From Vicinamibacterales bacterium (GTDB lineage Bacteria > Acidobacteriota > Vicinamibacteria > Vicinamibacterales > JAKQTR01): a stretch of 51,008 nucleotides of DNA. Location of the stretch: NCBI GenBank assembly GCA_025456345.1, contig JALOKU010000014.1, forward strand, positions 1-51,008. The letters are read 5' to 3'. The translations under genes and the position numbers were made by a program. The notes beneath the pieces are model-generated. The model had not been told where the DNA came from. It saw only the letters and a list, made by a program, of their open reading frames with translations, and searched no databases. Of the stretch, positions 35,918-45,047 are shown piece by piece (the first letter of the stretch is position 1; the number at the start of each line of letters is the position of its first letter).

Positions 35918-37146
35918 CGTCCGACGGCCCTGGCGAGGTTGAAGATCGGCAGGTAGAAGGCGACGGCGATCAGCACGAAGACGCCGGCCAGGGCCAGGAG
36001 GGCGGCCGGCCCGAACACGCCAATCGCGCGGCCCACCGCACGGTCGGCTTCGCGGTCGTAGTACTGGCGGACCTGCTGCAGCGACGTCGACATCTGCCCC
36101 GTCTTCTCTCCGAGCGCGACCATCTGGATCACGAGAGGGGAGAATTCGCCGACGGCGCCGAGGGCGCGCGAGAGGGGGTCGCCCGCCAGCACCCGCGACA
36201 CCGCGGCGCGGAACCGCTCGGCGAGGTAGGCGTTGCCGATCACGCGCTCGACGACGGCGAGCGACGGCGCCACCTCGACGCCCGACGCGTGGAGGCTGCC
36301 GAAGAAGTGCGCGAAGCGCGAGAGGGCGAGCTTGCGCGACACGTCGCCCACGACAGGCAGCCTCAGCAGCCAGCGATCCCGCCACTCGAGCCCGCCCGGC
36401 GCCTGCACGCGCAGCCGGTAGAGCACGTACAGGACGGCGAGGGCCGCCAGGATCACCAGGCCGTTTGCCGCGATGAAGGTGCCCGCCGCCTGCACCACGC
36501 GCGTCGCCAGCGGCAGCTGGAGGTTCGCGTTCACGCTCGCGTAGACGCGCGCGAACCGCGGGATCGTGAACCCGACGAGCACGGTGAGCAGCACCGCCAG
36601 CAGGCCGATGATGAGGAGCGGATACGCGGCCGCCTCCCGCACGCGCGTCCGCGTGGTCTCCTGCCACTCGAGCTGCTGCACGAGGTCGTCGAGGGCCTTG
36701 TCCACGCGGCCCGTCGCCTCGCCCGCCCGGACGATGCTGACGTAGAGATCGCCGAACGCCTTCGGGTGCCGCTCCAGGGCCGACGAGAGGCTCAGGCCCC
36801 GTTCGACACCGCGCCGGACGTCGGCGACGATCGCCTTGAGAGGCGGCTTCACGGACTGGGCCTCGATGTCGCGCAGCCCCTCGACCAGGTTCACGCCGGC
36901 GCCGATGACGGCCGCGAGCTGCGATGTGAAGAAGATGACGTCGCGGCGCGTCACGCGGTCCAGCACCCGCATGGAAGCGATCCCGCCCCCGCCGCCCGCC
37001 TGGCCGGCCTCCACGAGATACTCCTGCCGCTGGCGCAACTGCTTCGCCAGGGCGTCTTCGTCCGCGGCCATGGCGGTGCCGTGTCGTCGCTGCCCGTCCG
37101 GCCCGACGGCGACGTACGAGAACTCAGGCATCGCCCGCCCGCTCAT
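35914..37146 (-). CDS. gspF: Type II secretion / type IV pilus inner-membrane platform protein (GspF/PilC/MshG family)
   Basis: 410 aa. Two repeated T2SSF domains (about 75-195 and 280-400) are each followed by TM segments, giving the normal three TM helices (about 175-200, 225-245, 380-400). The N-terminus MPEFSYVAVGPDGQRRHGTAMA is typical. Conserved FFTSQLAAVIGAGVNLVEGL and LGEKTGQMSTSLQQV are visible. Start: ATG 37146 overlaps the gspE stop by 4 bp; ATG 37131 (MPEFSYV) is an alternative giving the usual family N-terminus. It anchors the assembly ATPase and gathers pilin subunits in the inner membrane. Confidence 0.93.
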   Translation of the reverse strand: MSGRAMPEFSYVAVGPDGQRRHGTAMAADEDALAKQLRQRQEYLVEAGQAGGGGGIASMRVLDRVTRRDVIFFTSQLAAVIGAGVNLVEGLRDIEAQSVKPPLKAIVADVRRGVERGLSLSSALERHPKAFGDLYVSIVRAGEATGRVDKALDDLVQQLEWQETTRTRVREAAAYPLLIIGLLAVLLTVLVGFTIPRFARVYASVNANLQLPLATRVVQAAGTFIAANGLVILAALAVLYVLYRLRVQAPGGLEWRDRWLLRLPVVGDVSRKLALSRFAHFFGSLHASGVEVAPSLAVVERVIGNAYLAERFRAAVSRVLAGDPLSRALGAVGEFSPLVIQMVALGEKTGQMSTSLQQVRQYYDREADRAVGRAIGVFGPAALLALAGVFVLIAVAFYLPIFNLARAVGR

Positions 37147-38678
37147 TCATACGACACTCTGATCACTTCTTCCAGCGTCGTCTGGCCCAGCACCGCCTTC
37201 GACACCGCATCGTCGCGAATCGACTTGAAGCCGCTCCGCACCGCGGTCTCCCGGATGCGGCGCGAGTCGGCGCGGCCGCCGATGAGCTCGTGCATCGCGG
37301 CGTCGATCGCGAGGATCTCGAAGACGCCTGTGCGGCCCCGGTAGCCCGTCTGTTTGCACCCCTCGCACCCGGCGCCCCTGACGAGCGGGAGGTCGTCGCC
37401 CAGCGAGAGGCCGGCCCTGGCCAGCGTGTCGGCCGGGTACGACGCCGGGGCCTTGCACCGGGGGCAGACGAGGCGGACGAGGCGCTGCGCGACGACGCCC
37501 GCCATGGTAGACGCGAGCAGGTACGGTTCAATGCCCATGTCCATGAGGCGCGGCACGGCGCCCGCCGCGTCCTGGGTGTGCAGCGTCGAGAAGACGAGCA
37601 CGCCGGACAGCGCCGCCCGCACCGCCAGTTGCGCGGTTTCGGGGTCCCGGATCTCGCCGATCATGATCACGTCGGGATCCTGGCGGAGCAGGGACCGGAT
37701 CGCGGTGGCGAAGGTCAGCCCGGCGCGCGGGCGGACCTGGGTCTGCCGGATGGCCGGGAACTCGTACTCCACCGGGTCCTCGACCGTCATGATGTTCCGC
37801 GCGCGGCCGCCGAGCGCGTTGAGCGCCGAGTAGAGCGTGGTCGTCTTGCCCGCGCCGGTGGGCCCGGTCACCAGCACGATGCCACGCGAGCGCCCGAGCA
37901 GGTCCTGGAACAGCGCGAGGCCGCGGCGGTTCAGCCCGAGATCGGCGAGCCCGCGCACGAGTTTGTCCTGCTCGAGGACGCGGATGGCGATCTTCTCGCC
38001 GAACACCGTCGGGAACGACGACACGCGGAAGTCGACGGGGCGGCCCGCGACCAGCCTCGTGACGCGGCCCTCCTGGGGCAGCCGCTGCTCCGCGATGTCG
38101 AGGCCCGCCACCACCTTGAGCCGGCTGACCACGGGCGGCTGCAGCTCGCGCGGCAGCGTGTCGATCTGGCGCAGCACGCCGTCGACGCGGTGCCGCACGT
38201 TGACCACCAGTTCCTCCGGTTCGAGGTGCAGGTCCGTGGCGTCCGCGCGGACCGCGTCCTCGATGAGCGTGTCGACGAGGCGCACGATGGGCGACGTCTC
38301 GCCGGCCTCGTCGTCGAAGGGGCGGCTGAGCGACGCGAGGCCTTCGTCGACCAACGCCGTCAGCCGGTAGCTCGTGCCGGGTCCGTACGCCTGATCGAGC
38401 AGGCGGGCCACCGTCCGGGCCGGCGCGCAGACCACGTCGATTGGGATCGGCACGAGGCGCTGGACCTCGTCGATCGCGACGATGTCGAACGGATTGGACT
38501 GGGCCACCAGCAGCCGTCCGGGCGGGCTGGGCGCGATCGCCACGAGCATGCCGCGGCGCGCGAGCGCTTCCGGGATGCGGGCCGCGGCTTCCGCGTCGGG
38601 CACGGCATCTTCGAGCGCGGAGAAGGGCACGCGGGCGTCCTCGGCGAGGGCCCGGGCCTGGTCTTCGTCGGTACTCAT
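37143..38678 (-). CDS. gspE: Type II secretion / type IV pilus assembly ATPase (GspE/PilB/MshE family)
   Basis: 511 aa. The N-terminal domain (about 1-130) resembles only the second half of the usual MshEN/T2SSE_N region; the RLGxxL-type c-di-GMP-binding repeats of MshE are not seen. The catalytic domain has Walker A GPTGAGKTTT (about 274), Asp box IMTVEDPVEYE, Walker B QDPDVIMIGEIRDPETA and His box STLHTQD. The zinc element is CPRCK with CEGCK near residue 430. It energises pilus or pseudopilus extension. Upstream is the NtrC-type regulator (9-bp gap), downstream gspF with a 4-bp overlap. Confidence 0.94.
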   Translation of the reverse strand: MSTDEDQARALAEDARVPFSALEDAVPDAEAAARIPEALARRGMLVAIAPSPPGRLLVAQSNPFDIVAIDEVQRLVPIPIDVVCAPARTVARLLDQAYGPGTSYRLTALVDEGLASLSRPFDDEAGETSPIVRLVDTLIEDAVRADATDLHLEPEELVVNVRHRVDGVLRQIDTLPRELQPPVVSRLKVVAGLDIAEQRLPQEGRVTRLVAGRPVDFRVSSFPTVFGEKIAIRVLEQDKLVRGLADLGLNRRGLALFQDLLGRSRGIVLVTGPTGAGKTTTLYSALNALGGRARNIMTVEDPVEYEFPAIRQTQVRPRAGLTFATAIRSLLRQDPDVIMIGEIRDPETAQLAVRAALSGVLVFSTLHTQDAAGAVPRLMDMGIEPYLLASTMAGVVAQRLVRLVCPRCKAPASYPADTLARAGLSLGDDLPLVRGAGCEGCKQTGYRGRTGVFEILAIDAAMHELIGGRADSRRIRETAVRSGFKSIRDDAVSKAVLGQTTLEEVIRVSYE

Positions 38679-38687
38679 CGCCCGGCC

Positions 38688-40103
38688 TCAGGCCCCGGGC
38701 GCCTGGGCCCGCTCCTTGATCTTGTCCACCTCGATGCGGTGCTTCTTGACCAGGTGCCACATGCTGCGCTCGGTGATGCCCAGCATCCGCGCGCCCTGGG
38801 CCTGGATCCCGCCCGTGCGCGAGAGCGCTTCGATGACGAAGGCGCGCTCGAGCTGCGCCATCTTCTCGTCGAGCGAGAGCGTGCCGGGCCCGTCCCATTG
38901 CGCGCTGGCGACACCGGCCACGAGCCCGACGCCGGCCGGCCGGATCGGCGGCGGCAGGCTCGCCAGCGTCACCACGTCGCCGTCGGTCACCACGGCGGCG
39001 CGCTCGATGGCGTTTTTCAGCTCGCGGATGTTGCCGGGCCAGTCGTACGACATCAGCGCCGCCATCGCGTCGGAGGACGCGCGCTTGATTGTCCGGCCGA
39101 GGCGCTTGTTGGACTCCGCCAGGAAGTGGTCGACCAGCCCGTGGATCTCCTCGCGCCGCTCGCGCAGCGAGGGCACGTGGATCGTAATCACGTTGAGGCG
39201 GAAGTACAGGTCGTCGCGGAAGGAGCCTTCACGCACGCTGCGCAGGAGGTCCTTGTTCGTCGAGGCGATGATGCGGACGTCGACGCGCACCGTCGTCGTG
39301 CCGCCCACGCGCTCCACCTCGCGGCTCTGCAGCACGCGGAGGATCTTGGCCTGGGTGGCCAGCGTCATGTCGCCGATCTCGTCGAGGAGCAGCGTGCCGC
39401 CGTCGGCCAGCTCGAACTTGCCGGGCTTGCGCTGCTGCGCGCCCGTGAACGCGCCGCGCTCGTAGCCGAACAGCTCCGATTCGAGCAGCGTCTCGGGGAT
39501 CGCCGCGCAGTTCAGGCGGACAAACGGCCGGTGCTTGCGCGCGGAGCGCTCGTGGAGCCACTCGGCCACCAGTTCCTTGCCCACGCCGCTCTCGCCGAGG
39601 ATGAGCACGGTGGAATCGGTCGGCGCCGCGCGCTCGATGAGGTGCGTGACTTCGCCCATCGCCCGGCTGGCCGCGTTCGCCCACTCGTGCCCCGGGGCGC
39701 TGGCCAGCTCCTCCCGCAGGCGCTCGATCTCGAAGTAGAGCTTGCGCTTGTCGAGGGCCCGGCGGATGACGATCTCCATCTCCTCCAGGCGGAAGGGCTT
39801 CGTGAAGTAGTCGTAGGCGCCGCGGCGGATCGCGTCAATCGCGTTGTCGCGCGTCCCGTGGGCCGTCATCATGATGATCGGCACGCGAGGATCGATCTTC
39901 AGGATCTCCTCGACCGCGTCGAGGCCGCTCATGCCCGGCAGCCGGATGTCGAGCAGCACGAGATCCGCGGCGTCCGACTTCAGCACCTGGAGGCCTTCCT
40001 CGGCGGTCCTCCTGAGCGTGACGGCATAGCCCTGCCGGCGCAGCGCCTCGTTGAGGAAGAACTGCATCTGCTCGTCGTCGTCGATCACCAGGACATGGAA
40101 CAT
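38688..40103 (-). CDS. NtrC-family response regulator inside the pilus cluster
   Basis: 471 aa: receiver (1-120, Asp52 in LLDIRLPG), AAA+ (about 140-375) with Walker [15 protein letters not shown] sigma54 loop and Walker [11 protein letters not shown], and a C-terminal Fis-type HTH (about 425-460, [23 protein letters not shown]). The family's role matches PilR: enhancer-binding activator of sigma54 pilin promoters. A fitting sigma54 promoter is found at 46736-46751 before the first pilin gene. No histidine kinase is next to it, so the kinase is elsewhere. It lies 9 bp upstream of gspE. Confidence 0.93.
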   Translation of the reverse strand: MFHVLVIDDDEQMQFFLNEALRRQGYAVTLRRTAEEGLQVLKSDAADLVLLDIRLPGMSGLDAVEEILKIDPRVPIIMMTAHGTRDNAIDAIRRGAYDYFTKPFRLEEMEIVIRRALDKRKLYFEIERLREELASAPGHEWANAASRAMGEVTHLIERAAPTDSTVLILGESGVGKELVAEWLHERSARKHRPFVRLNCAAIPETLLESELFGYERGAFTGAQQRKPGKFELADGGTLLLDEIGDMTLATQAKILRVLQSREVERVGGTTTVRVDVRIIASTNKDLLRSVREGSFRDDLYFRLNVITIHVPSLRERREEIHGLVDHFLAESNKRLGRTIKRASSDAMAALMSYDWPGNIRELKNAIERAAVVTDGDVVTLASLPPPIRPAGVGLVAGVASAQWDGPGTLSLDEKMAQLERAFVIEALSRTGGIQAQGARMLGITERSMWHLVKKHRIEVDKIKERAQAPGA

Positions 40104-40136
40104 AGGCGTACAGTCAAACGCATCCCGTGGTTGCCG

Positions 40137-40643
40137 TCAACGCGCCACGTCTTCGGGCGCCGTCGCGTGAACGGGCACGCGCAGGCGCTCGCCCGAAGGC
40201 GTCGTGAACACTACGGCGCCCTTTTCGATCTCGGCAACCGTGTAGGCGCCAACCGCGTCGCCGACGCCGACGATCCGGCCGTTGACAATCGCGAGGCGGC
40301 GGGCGGCCGAGTAGAGAATCGTGCGCACCGCCGGCCGGGCCGGCGCCGGCGCCTGAACGGCCGGGCGCGCGACGGCGCGGGTTTCGTCGCCGAACAGGAA
40401 CGGGTCGCGCCGCCATGCCGGCGCCGACGCCAGATCGATCACCGGCGGCGCGGGAATGGTCAGCGGGTCCCGCGCCGCGCCGGCGCCCGGGATCGTGCCC
40501 GCCCGGCCGACCAGCGGCTGGTCCACGGCGGGGCGGGTTGCGGCCGGAGCCGCCGGCCGGAGCATGAAGTGCCAGACGTTGTAGAACACGGCTGCCGCCA
40601 GCGCGGCAAGCGCGAGCGTGAGATGCGTGCGGCGGAGGGTCAT
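40137..40643 (-). CDS. Pilus/secretion assembly protein, PilP/GspC/MshK-like
   Basis: 168 aa. One TM helix (about 8-24) is followed by a Pro/Ala-rich periplasmic linker and a small beta domain: WRRDPFLFG, then AARRLAIVNGRIVGVGDAVGAYTVAEIEKGAVVFTTPSGERLRVPV. The RDPF motif and the beta segment with VGxxVG and V.F...G are typical of PilP/GspC/MshK homology regions, which dock on the secretin. ATG 40643 overlaps the stop of the PilO-like gene by 4 bp and is chosen over a longer frame lacking a TM start. Identity as MshK is inferred from position and topology. Confidence 0.72.
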   Translation of the reverse strand: MTLRRTHLTLALAALAAAVFYNVWHFMLRPAAPAATRPAVDQPLVGRAGTIPGAGAARDPLTIPAPPVIDLASAPAWRRDPFLFGDETRAVARPAVQAPAPARPAVRTILYSAARRLAIVNGRIVGVGDAVGAYTVAEIEKGAVVFTTPSGERLRVPVHATAPEDVAR

Positions 40644-41323
40644 CGCGGCGCTCCCGCGTCCGCGGCGGACGGAGCCAGCCGCGGCGCCGTCGGGCTCGCC
40701 GCGCCCGGGCCCGTCGCGGCCGGCATGGCGGCGCTCGCGGCCTCCGTCGTGCCGCCGCGCTGCAGCACGCGGACAACCAGGTCGATGGTCATCAGCGGCA
40801 GGCCGCGGGTCAGCGTGGCCGCGCGCACCTCGACCAGCGTCGGCAGGTCGCGCAACTGCCACAGAACGTTGCCCGCCGCCTCGAACGTCGATTCGAACGA
40901 GACGCGCACCGGCGTGTAGCGCACCGCGTACGGGAAAAGGGCCAGGCGAGGGTCGTCGCCGACCATGCTATCGCCGGATTCAATGACGAATGAGCGAAGC
41001 TGGCCGGCCGGCGCACTGGCCAGCACGGCGCGCGCGAGGGCCGCGGCAACCTCAGCCACCCTGTCCTCCGCGGCGACGCGCGCCTCGAACTCGCGCGCGG
41101 TGCGCTCGAGGTTCGCCGGCGGCCCTGGCCGGGCGCGGCCCGACGCCTCCTGCAGGGTGCGCACCCGTTCCTCCAGCGCGGCCGCATCCGTGCGCGCCCG
41201 AAGGTAGGCGCCAAAGCGCGGCTGAACGAACCAGAACCAGCCGGCCATGACCACCGCGGCGATCGTGACAAGCGGCAGCAACCGCTCCAGCGCCTCGGCG
41301 AGCCCGCCCGTGCGCGGTGTCAC
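40640..41323 (-). CDS. Pilus/secretion assembly protein, PilO/GspM/MshJ-like
   Basis: 227 aa bitopic inner-membrane protein. One TM helix (about 12-30, LVTIAAVVMAGWFWFVQP) is followed by a helical segment (about 35-100) and a ferredoxin-like beta/alpha domain (about 105-205, RYTPVRVSFESTFEAAGNVLWQLRDLPTLVEVRAATL). This is the topology of PilO/GspM/MshJ. The start is GTG 41323, overlapping the upstream stop by 4 bp, and its own stop overlaps the next start by 4 bp, giving a tightly coupled I-J-K-like trio. Confidence 0.75.
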   Translation of the reverse strand: MTPRTGGLAEALERLLPLVTIAAVVMAGWFWFVQPRFGAYLRARTDAAALEERVRTLQEASGRARPGPPANLERTAREFEARVAAEDRVAEVAAALARAVLASAPAGQLRSFVIESGDSMVGDDPRLALFPYAVRYTPVRVSFESTFEAAGNVLWQLRDLPTLVEVRAATLTRGLPLMTIDLVVRVLQRGGTTEAASAAMPAATGPGAASPTAPRLAPSAADAGAPR

Positions 41324-43116
41324 TTGGGCACCTCGTATCGCAGCGTGAACGTCACCACGCTGGCGGGATGGCGGCCGGGCGCGCCCGGCGCTGCCTCGTC
41401 GGAGCGCGCCGGCGACGTGGACGCGGCCTGGCGTGCGAGCGCGGCCTCCTGCAGGCGGCGGGCCGCTTCCGCGCCGCGGCTCGCTTCGAGGCTGCCCGTG
41501 TTCCGCCGCAGGGGAATCCGGTAGAGCCGGCCGTCGCGCGCGACCTCGATGAACGACGGGCCCGCCGCAGAGGGCCGCGGCGGCGCGAGGGGTGGCGCCG
41601 GGGGCGCCGCCGCTTCTGGCGGAGCCTCGGCCGGCCCCTGATCGGTGTCTTCGGCGGGATCCGCCGTCCGCGCATGCAGCAACGGCGGCGCCAACGGGCG
41701 GCCAATCAGCGGCGACGCGTCGAGCGCGCTGAGCAACTGGTTGAACGCCGCGTGCGCGGCCCCTGCGTCGGGCCCCTCCGCCTGGCCCTCCACCACGAGG
41801 CGCCAGGACGCCACGCCCGGCTCGACGCGCATCGAGGAGATCGCGACATCGGCGGGCGTCGCCGCGCCGAACGCCTCCATCACCCTCGCAAGGCGCGGCC
41901 CCTGCGAGGCGAAGGCCCCGAGCGCGGCTTCGCGCGCGGCCCCCACCGCCGCGCGGTGCCGCTCGTCGTCCTGCCGCTGCAGTTCCGGCTCGAGCACGCC
42001 GATGATGCGCCGCATGCGCTCCTGGCGTGCCGCGACACCTGCCGAGAGGTAGCCGAGCGCGCCCCAGCCAGCCGCCACGAGGAGCGCACCGGCAAGGGCG
42101 CCCGCCGCGATGCGCGGCAGAAGCGCGGACGAGATCGGCGCCCTCCGCGCGTGGTCGCTGCTCAGGCCGGGCAGCGGCGCCGGATCCGCGGCAAGCGCGA
42201 GCGCGGTCCGCCATGAGCCGAGGCGCGAACGGAAGCTGTCGGAAGGCTCGGGCAGTTTCGAGAGGTCCAGGTCCTCGCCCACGTCCAGGATCTCGACGTC
42301 GAGCGCCAGTTCGTTCACGAGCGGGCCGGTCAGCGACCGCAGGTCGGCGTGGTCTCCGCAGACGAGCACGCGGCCGACGTCCACCTTCTGGTGCTGGCGA
42401 ACGTAGACCAGCGAGCGGCGCAGCTCGGCGGCGACGCGCGCGGTGAACACGGCGCGGGCCGCGCTGTCTTTCTCGCGGCTCTCGCCATTGGTCTGGTCGC
42501 CCCACGGCAGCTCGCGCGCGAACAGCACGACCGGGCCGTGCACGACCGTAATGGCCGTCGCCTGCGCATTGACCGAGAGGACCGCGACGACCGCGTCCGG
42601 AAGGAGGGCCCTGCGCTGCCTGACGAGCGAGGCGTGCGCGAGTGCGGGCGTGGTCGCCGACTCGACCTTGACGCCGGCGTCGATGAGCGGCTGCAGCCGG
42701 GCACCGAGTTCAGCCGCCGAGACGGCGGCATAGCCGGTCTGGCGGCGCCCGTCATGCGGCGCGCCCGCGACGACCGCGTCGGCGAGGGGCGGCGCCGGCA
42801 GGCCGCCCGGAACCGCACGCGCCTCCCGGCGGGCGACGGCTTCGAGGTCGGCGGGTGCCGCCGGCGGCAACAGGAACGCCTGGTGCGTGCTTCGCAAGCC
42901 CCACACGGCCACTGACGCGCGGCGATGGAGGCCTTTCAGGGCTTCGCGCAGCTCGCCGCTCAGCGCGCCTGCATCGGCGGTGGAGTATGGGATCTCGCGA
43001 AACGCCCGCACCCGCGGGGGCTGGGCCGCGCCCCTGCCGAGCAGGCGGGCGCGTGGCGCCACCTCCACGATCCGGCACACGTGCGGAAGCAGTTCAATCC
43101 CTGTACGACTCGGCAT
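41320..43116 (-). CDS. Fused PilM/PilN-like assembly protein (GspL/MshI type)
   Basis: 598 aa. The N-terminal cytoplasmic part (about 1-290) resembles the PilM actin-like fold (GIELLPHVCRIVEV at the start). A single TM helix lies at about 335-360. A periplasmic PilN-like region follows (about 360-450, helical then VAISSMRVEPGVASWRLVVEGQAEG). A Pro/Ala-rich linker (about 485-520) precedes a last beta segment ending VVTFTLRYEVPK. PilM plus PilN in one chain is the GspL/MshI arrangement. It recruits the assembly ATPase. It is 91 bp downstream of a pseudopilin gene and is followed with a 4-bp overlap by the PilO-like gene. Confidence 0.75.
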   Translation of the reverse strand: MPSRTGIELLPHVCRIVEVAPRARLLGRGAAQPPRVRAFREIPYSTADAGALSGELREALKGLHRRASVAVWGLRSTHQAFLLPPAAPADLEAVARREARAVPGGLPAPPLADAVVAGAPHDGRRQTGYAAVSAAELGARLQPLIDAGVKVESATTPALAHASLVRQRRALLPDAVVAVLSVNAQATAITVVHGPVVLFARELPWGDQTNGESREKDSAARAVFTARVAAELRRSLVYVRQHQKVDVGRVLVCGDHADLRSLTGPLVNELALDVEILDVGEDLDLSKLPEPSDSFRSRLGSWRTALALAADPAPLPGLSSDHARRAPISSALLPRIAAGALAGALLVAAGWGALGYLSAGVAARQERMRRIIGVLEPELQRQDDERHRAAVGAAREAALGAFASQGPRLARVMEAFGAATPADVAISSMRVEPGVASWRLVVEGQAEGPDAGAAHAAFNQLLSALDASPLIGRPLAPPLLHARTADPAEDTDQGPAEAPPEAAAPPAPPLAPPRPSAAGPSFIEVARDGRLYRIPLRRNTGSLEASRGAEAARRLQEAALARQAASTSPARSDEAAPGAPGRHPASVVTFTLRYEVPK

Positions 43117-43207
43117 ACGTCACTAGGTTTTTCGGCAGTTTCGGCGGCACGCGCTAGGATGACGGGCCGCAGGTTTGGTGCAGCCGTGCGCAACCGCCGG
43201 CAGTCCT

Positions 43208-43861
43208 TTACTGGATGCGCGTGCCGATGTCGTCGCCGCCCGGCCTGACCGCCGTGAGGATGGACGCGGCGAACGGGGTTTCGATGATGCCGTTCGGGCC
43301 CGCCGAGAGGACCCAGACCGCCATCTTGGCCTGGCCGTCGGCCGTGGCTGCGCCGGGCGACAGGTCGACAAGCGCGGCGTTGACGGCGTAGCGATGGCCC
43401 CACGGATCGGCCGTCAGCTGCGACGAGAAGTACGGGCCGTTCCAGCCGAACTGCGACGCGGGCGAACGCAGCGCATAGCCTGGAGCGTTGGTGACGAGCT
43501 GGTCGGCCAGGCTGCCGGCCACCCCTGTCGTCCACAGCGACGCCACGTCCTCGAAGGGCACGCGGCCCTGGCTCACGAGCACCTGCAGGCGGTCGGCGGG
43601 AGCGCCCGCGCCCCCGTTCCGGGAGACTCTCCAGACCGGGAAGATGCCGGTGTCCCGGTAGAACTGGTAAATCCCGCTGGCGATGGTCTGGCAGTCGTTG
43701 CGGGCCCTTGCGATGCGGGCCTCGTTGATGGAGTTGGCGATGGACGGCGTGAGGACAAGGGCCAGCGTGACGATGACCGCGAGCACGACGGTGAGCTCGA
43801 TGAGCGTGAAGCCCATCCGGCCCCGTTCGCCGGCGCGGCGGCCACCTGCGGGCCAGGTCAC
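43208..43861 (-). CDS. Pseudopilin (GspG-like), GFTLIE type
   Basis: 217 aa. The 17-residue leader (VTWPAGGRRAGERGRMG) is followed by FTLIE with Glu at +5 and a hydrophobic helix. The globular domain has FGWNGPYFSS, TADPWGHRYAVN, and SAGPNGIIETPF followed by GGDDIGTRI, the GspG-type DPWG and calcium-loop signatures. The start is GTG 43861, sharing 1 bp with the TAG stop of the upstream gene. It is the last of four consecutive pseudopilin genes and the only one of the four with the standard Phe at +1. Confidence 0.85.
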   Translation of the reverse strand: MTWPAGGRRAGERGRMGFTLIELTVVLAVIVTLALVLTPSIANSINEARIARARNDCQTIASGIYQFYRDTGIFPVWRVSRNGGAGAPADRLQVLVSQGRVPFEDVASLWTTGVAGSLADQLVTNAPGYALRSPASQFGWNGPYFSSQLTADPWGHRYAVNAALVDLSPGAATADGQAKMAVWVLSAGPNGIIETPFAASILTAVRPGGDDIGTRIQ

Positions 43862-44616
43862 TAGCGCGTGCCCCCCTGGATCACGAACGTGAAGTCGTCG
43901 CCTTCGCGGCACGTGCCGAACTGGACCGTCCCCAGGCATCCGCCGAAGTAGGTCTCGTACTGGCGGTTGGGCCCGCCCGACAGGCAGAAGACGTCGCGGT
44001 TCCAGCTCGAGCCGTTGCGTCCCTCAGCCTCGGCATACGCATCGGTGGCCGTCGAGAGGAACGCCGAGTTCACCATGTAGGCGCCGCCCCAGGGATCGGG
44101 GCCGATCGGCGCCGACAAGTACGCGCCGCGCCAGCCGGTGCCCTGCTGCGGGCCCGCCGGAACCGTCCGCGGGTACAACACGTTGGGCACGGGGTACGGC
44201 ACGAGCAGGTCGTTGCGCACCATGTGCTGTTCCATGCTGCCGTCCTGGGTGGTGATGTTCGTGTCCCAGTTCAGCGGGCCGGTCGCATTGCCGCCGGCGA
44301 GGGTGTAGTTCGTGGATGCCGGCGAAGTCGGACTGATGGCGCCGGCCGTGATCCCGTCGCTCCAGAGGAGATCGACGCGGTTGTCCACGGTGCAGGCGTC
44401 GGTGCCGACGAGCCTGAAGCAGGGAGGGACATCCCGCATCGTGCGCGCGACGGAGATCCCGATTGCCTCGCAGTCCTCTTTGACTTTCACCCACTGGGCA
44501 TCGCGGACAAAGTCCATGATGGACGGCGCGAGCACGCCCGCGAGCAGCATCAGGACCAGCAGCATGATCGTGACCTCGACCAGCGAGAGTCCCGCCCGGT
44601 TCCTGAGTCTTCGCAT
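43861..44616 (-). CDS. Pseudopilin (GspG-like), GLSLVE type, tandem paralogue 3
   Basis: 251 aa. The leader MRRLRNRAG is cleaved before Leu10; GLSLVE keeps Glu at +5 but has Leu instead of Phe/Met at +1. The helix and following block (VLAPSIMDFVRDAQWVKVKEDCEAIGISVARTMRDV) are nearly the same as in the genes at 45048 and 45870. It shares the SMEQHMVRN, WRGAYLSAPIGPDPWG and SGGPNRQYETYFGG motifs; CREGDDFTFVI replaces the RRGDD of its paralogues, adding cysteines. RBS GGAGG lies 9 nt before ATG 44616. Confidence 0.85.
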   Translation of the reverse strand: MRRLRNRAGLSLVEVTIMLLVLMLLAGVLAPSIMDFVRDAQWVKVKEDCEAIGISVARTMRDVPPCFRLVGTDACTVDNRVDLLWSDGITAGAISPTSPASTNYTLAGGNATGPLNWDTNITTQDGSMEQHMVRNDLLVPYPVPNVLYPRTVPAGPQQGTGWRGAYLSAPIGPDPWGGAYMVNSAFLSTATDAYAEAEGRNGSSWNRDVFCLSGGPNRQYETYFGGCLGTVQFGTCREGDDFTFVIQGGTR

Positions 44617-45047
44617 TGCTGGTGTCCTCCAGTCCTGAGGGTTCGCCTCCCCACCTTTGGCAGCAACCGCCGTACCCTTTGCCGCCGTCCGGCAAGCCAG
44701 GCGCCCTCGAGCGAAAACGCCTTTATTTATGACACTAGCCCCGGCGAATCGCCAGTTCAATCCACGCGCCGGCGCTCCAGGCTCTACAATCCGTGTAGCG
44801 CCGGAACCCGCCGCTCCCGAGGACCGGTGCGTGCCACCAACTGAAACGCCTGGCCCTGCAACGGAATAATGTCATCTATATCAATAACTTACACCTCGAT
44901 GGCAGCAATGGTCCGGCGCTGCCCCACAAATTCCGTGGCTTCTCGGCAGCCAACCCTACAGGAATTGTCGTAGCCAACCGGGTCAGGCCGCTCCTCGCCG
45001 CCGCGGAAACCGGTTACGGGAGGCGTGGCGCGGGCTGGTGCCGCCCC
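44617..45047. other. 431-bp gap inside the pseudopilin array, no gene seen
   Basis: No credible ORF on either strand. The stretch 44720-44900 is more AT-rich than its surroundings (AATAATG, TATATCAATAACTTAC). On the minus strand a perfect -24-like TGGCACG occurs near 44836-44830, but the -12 part is GGTC rather than TTGC, so I do not call a sigma54 promoter. GGCGCT/AGCGCC (around 44774-44804) forms a weak stem. It probably carries a promoter for the 43861 pseudopilin and perhaps a remnant of another duplicated copy. Confidence 0.4.

Noticed and set aside
37290..40919. Plus-strand open frame of 1209 codons opposite gspE and the NtrC-type regulator
   Set aside because: A shadow of minus-strand genes with clear catalytic motifs; low-complexity translation and no ribosome site.
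41324..42505. Fusion of the PilO-like protein with a long upstream frame (621 codons from 42505)
   Set aside because: The upstream part is antisense-like out-of-frame translation of the PilM/N-like gene; GTG 41323 gives the expected TM start and a 4-bp overlap.
44820..44840. Sigma54-like TGGCACGCACCGGTCC (minus strand) before the 43861 pseudopilin
   Set aside because: The -24 element is perfect but the -12 element is GGTC instead of TTGC, so the invariant GC is absent.
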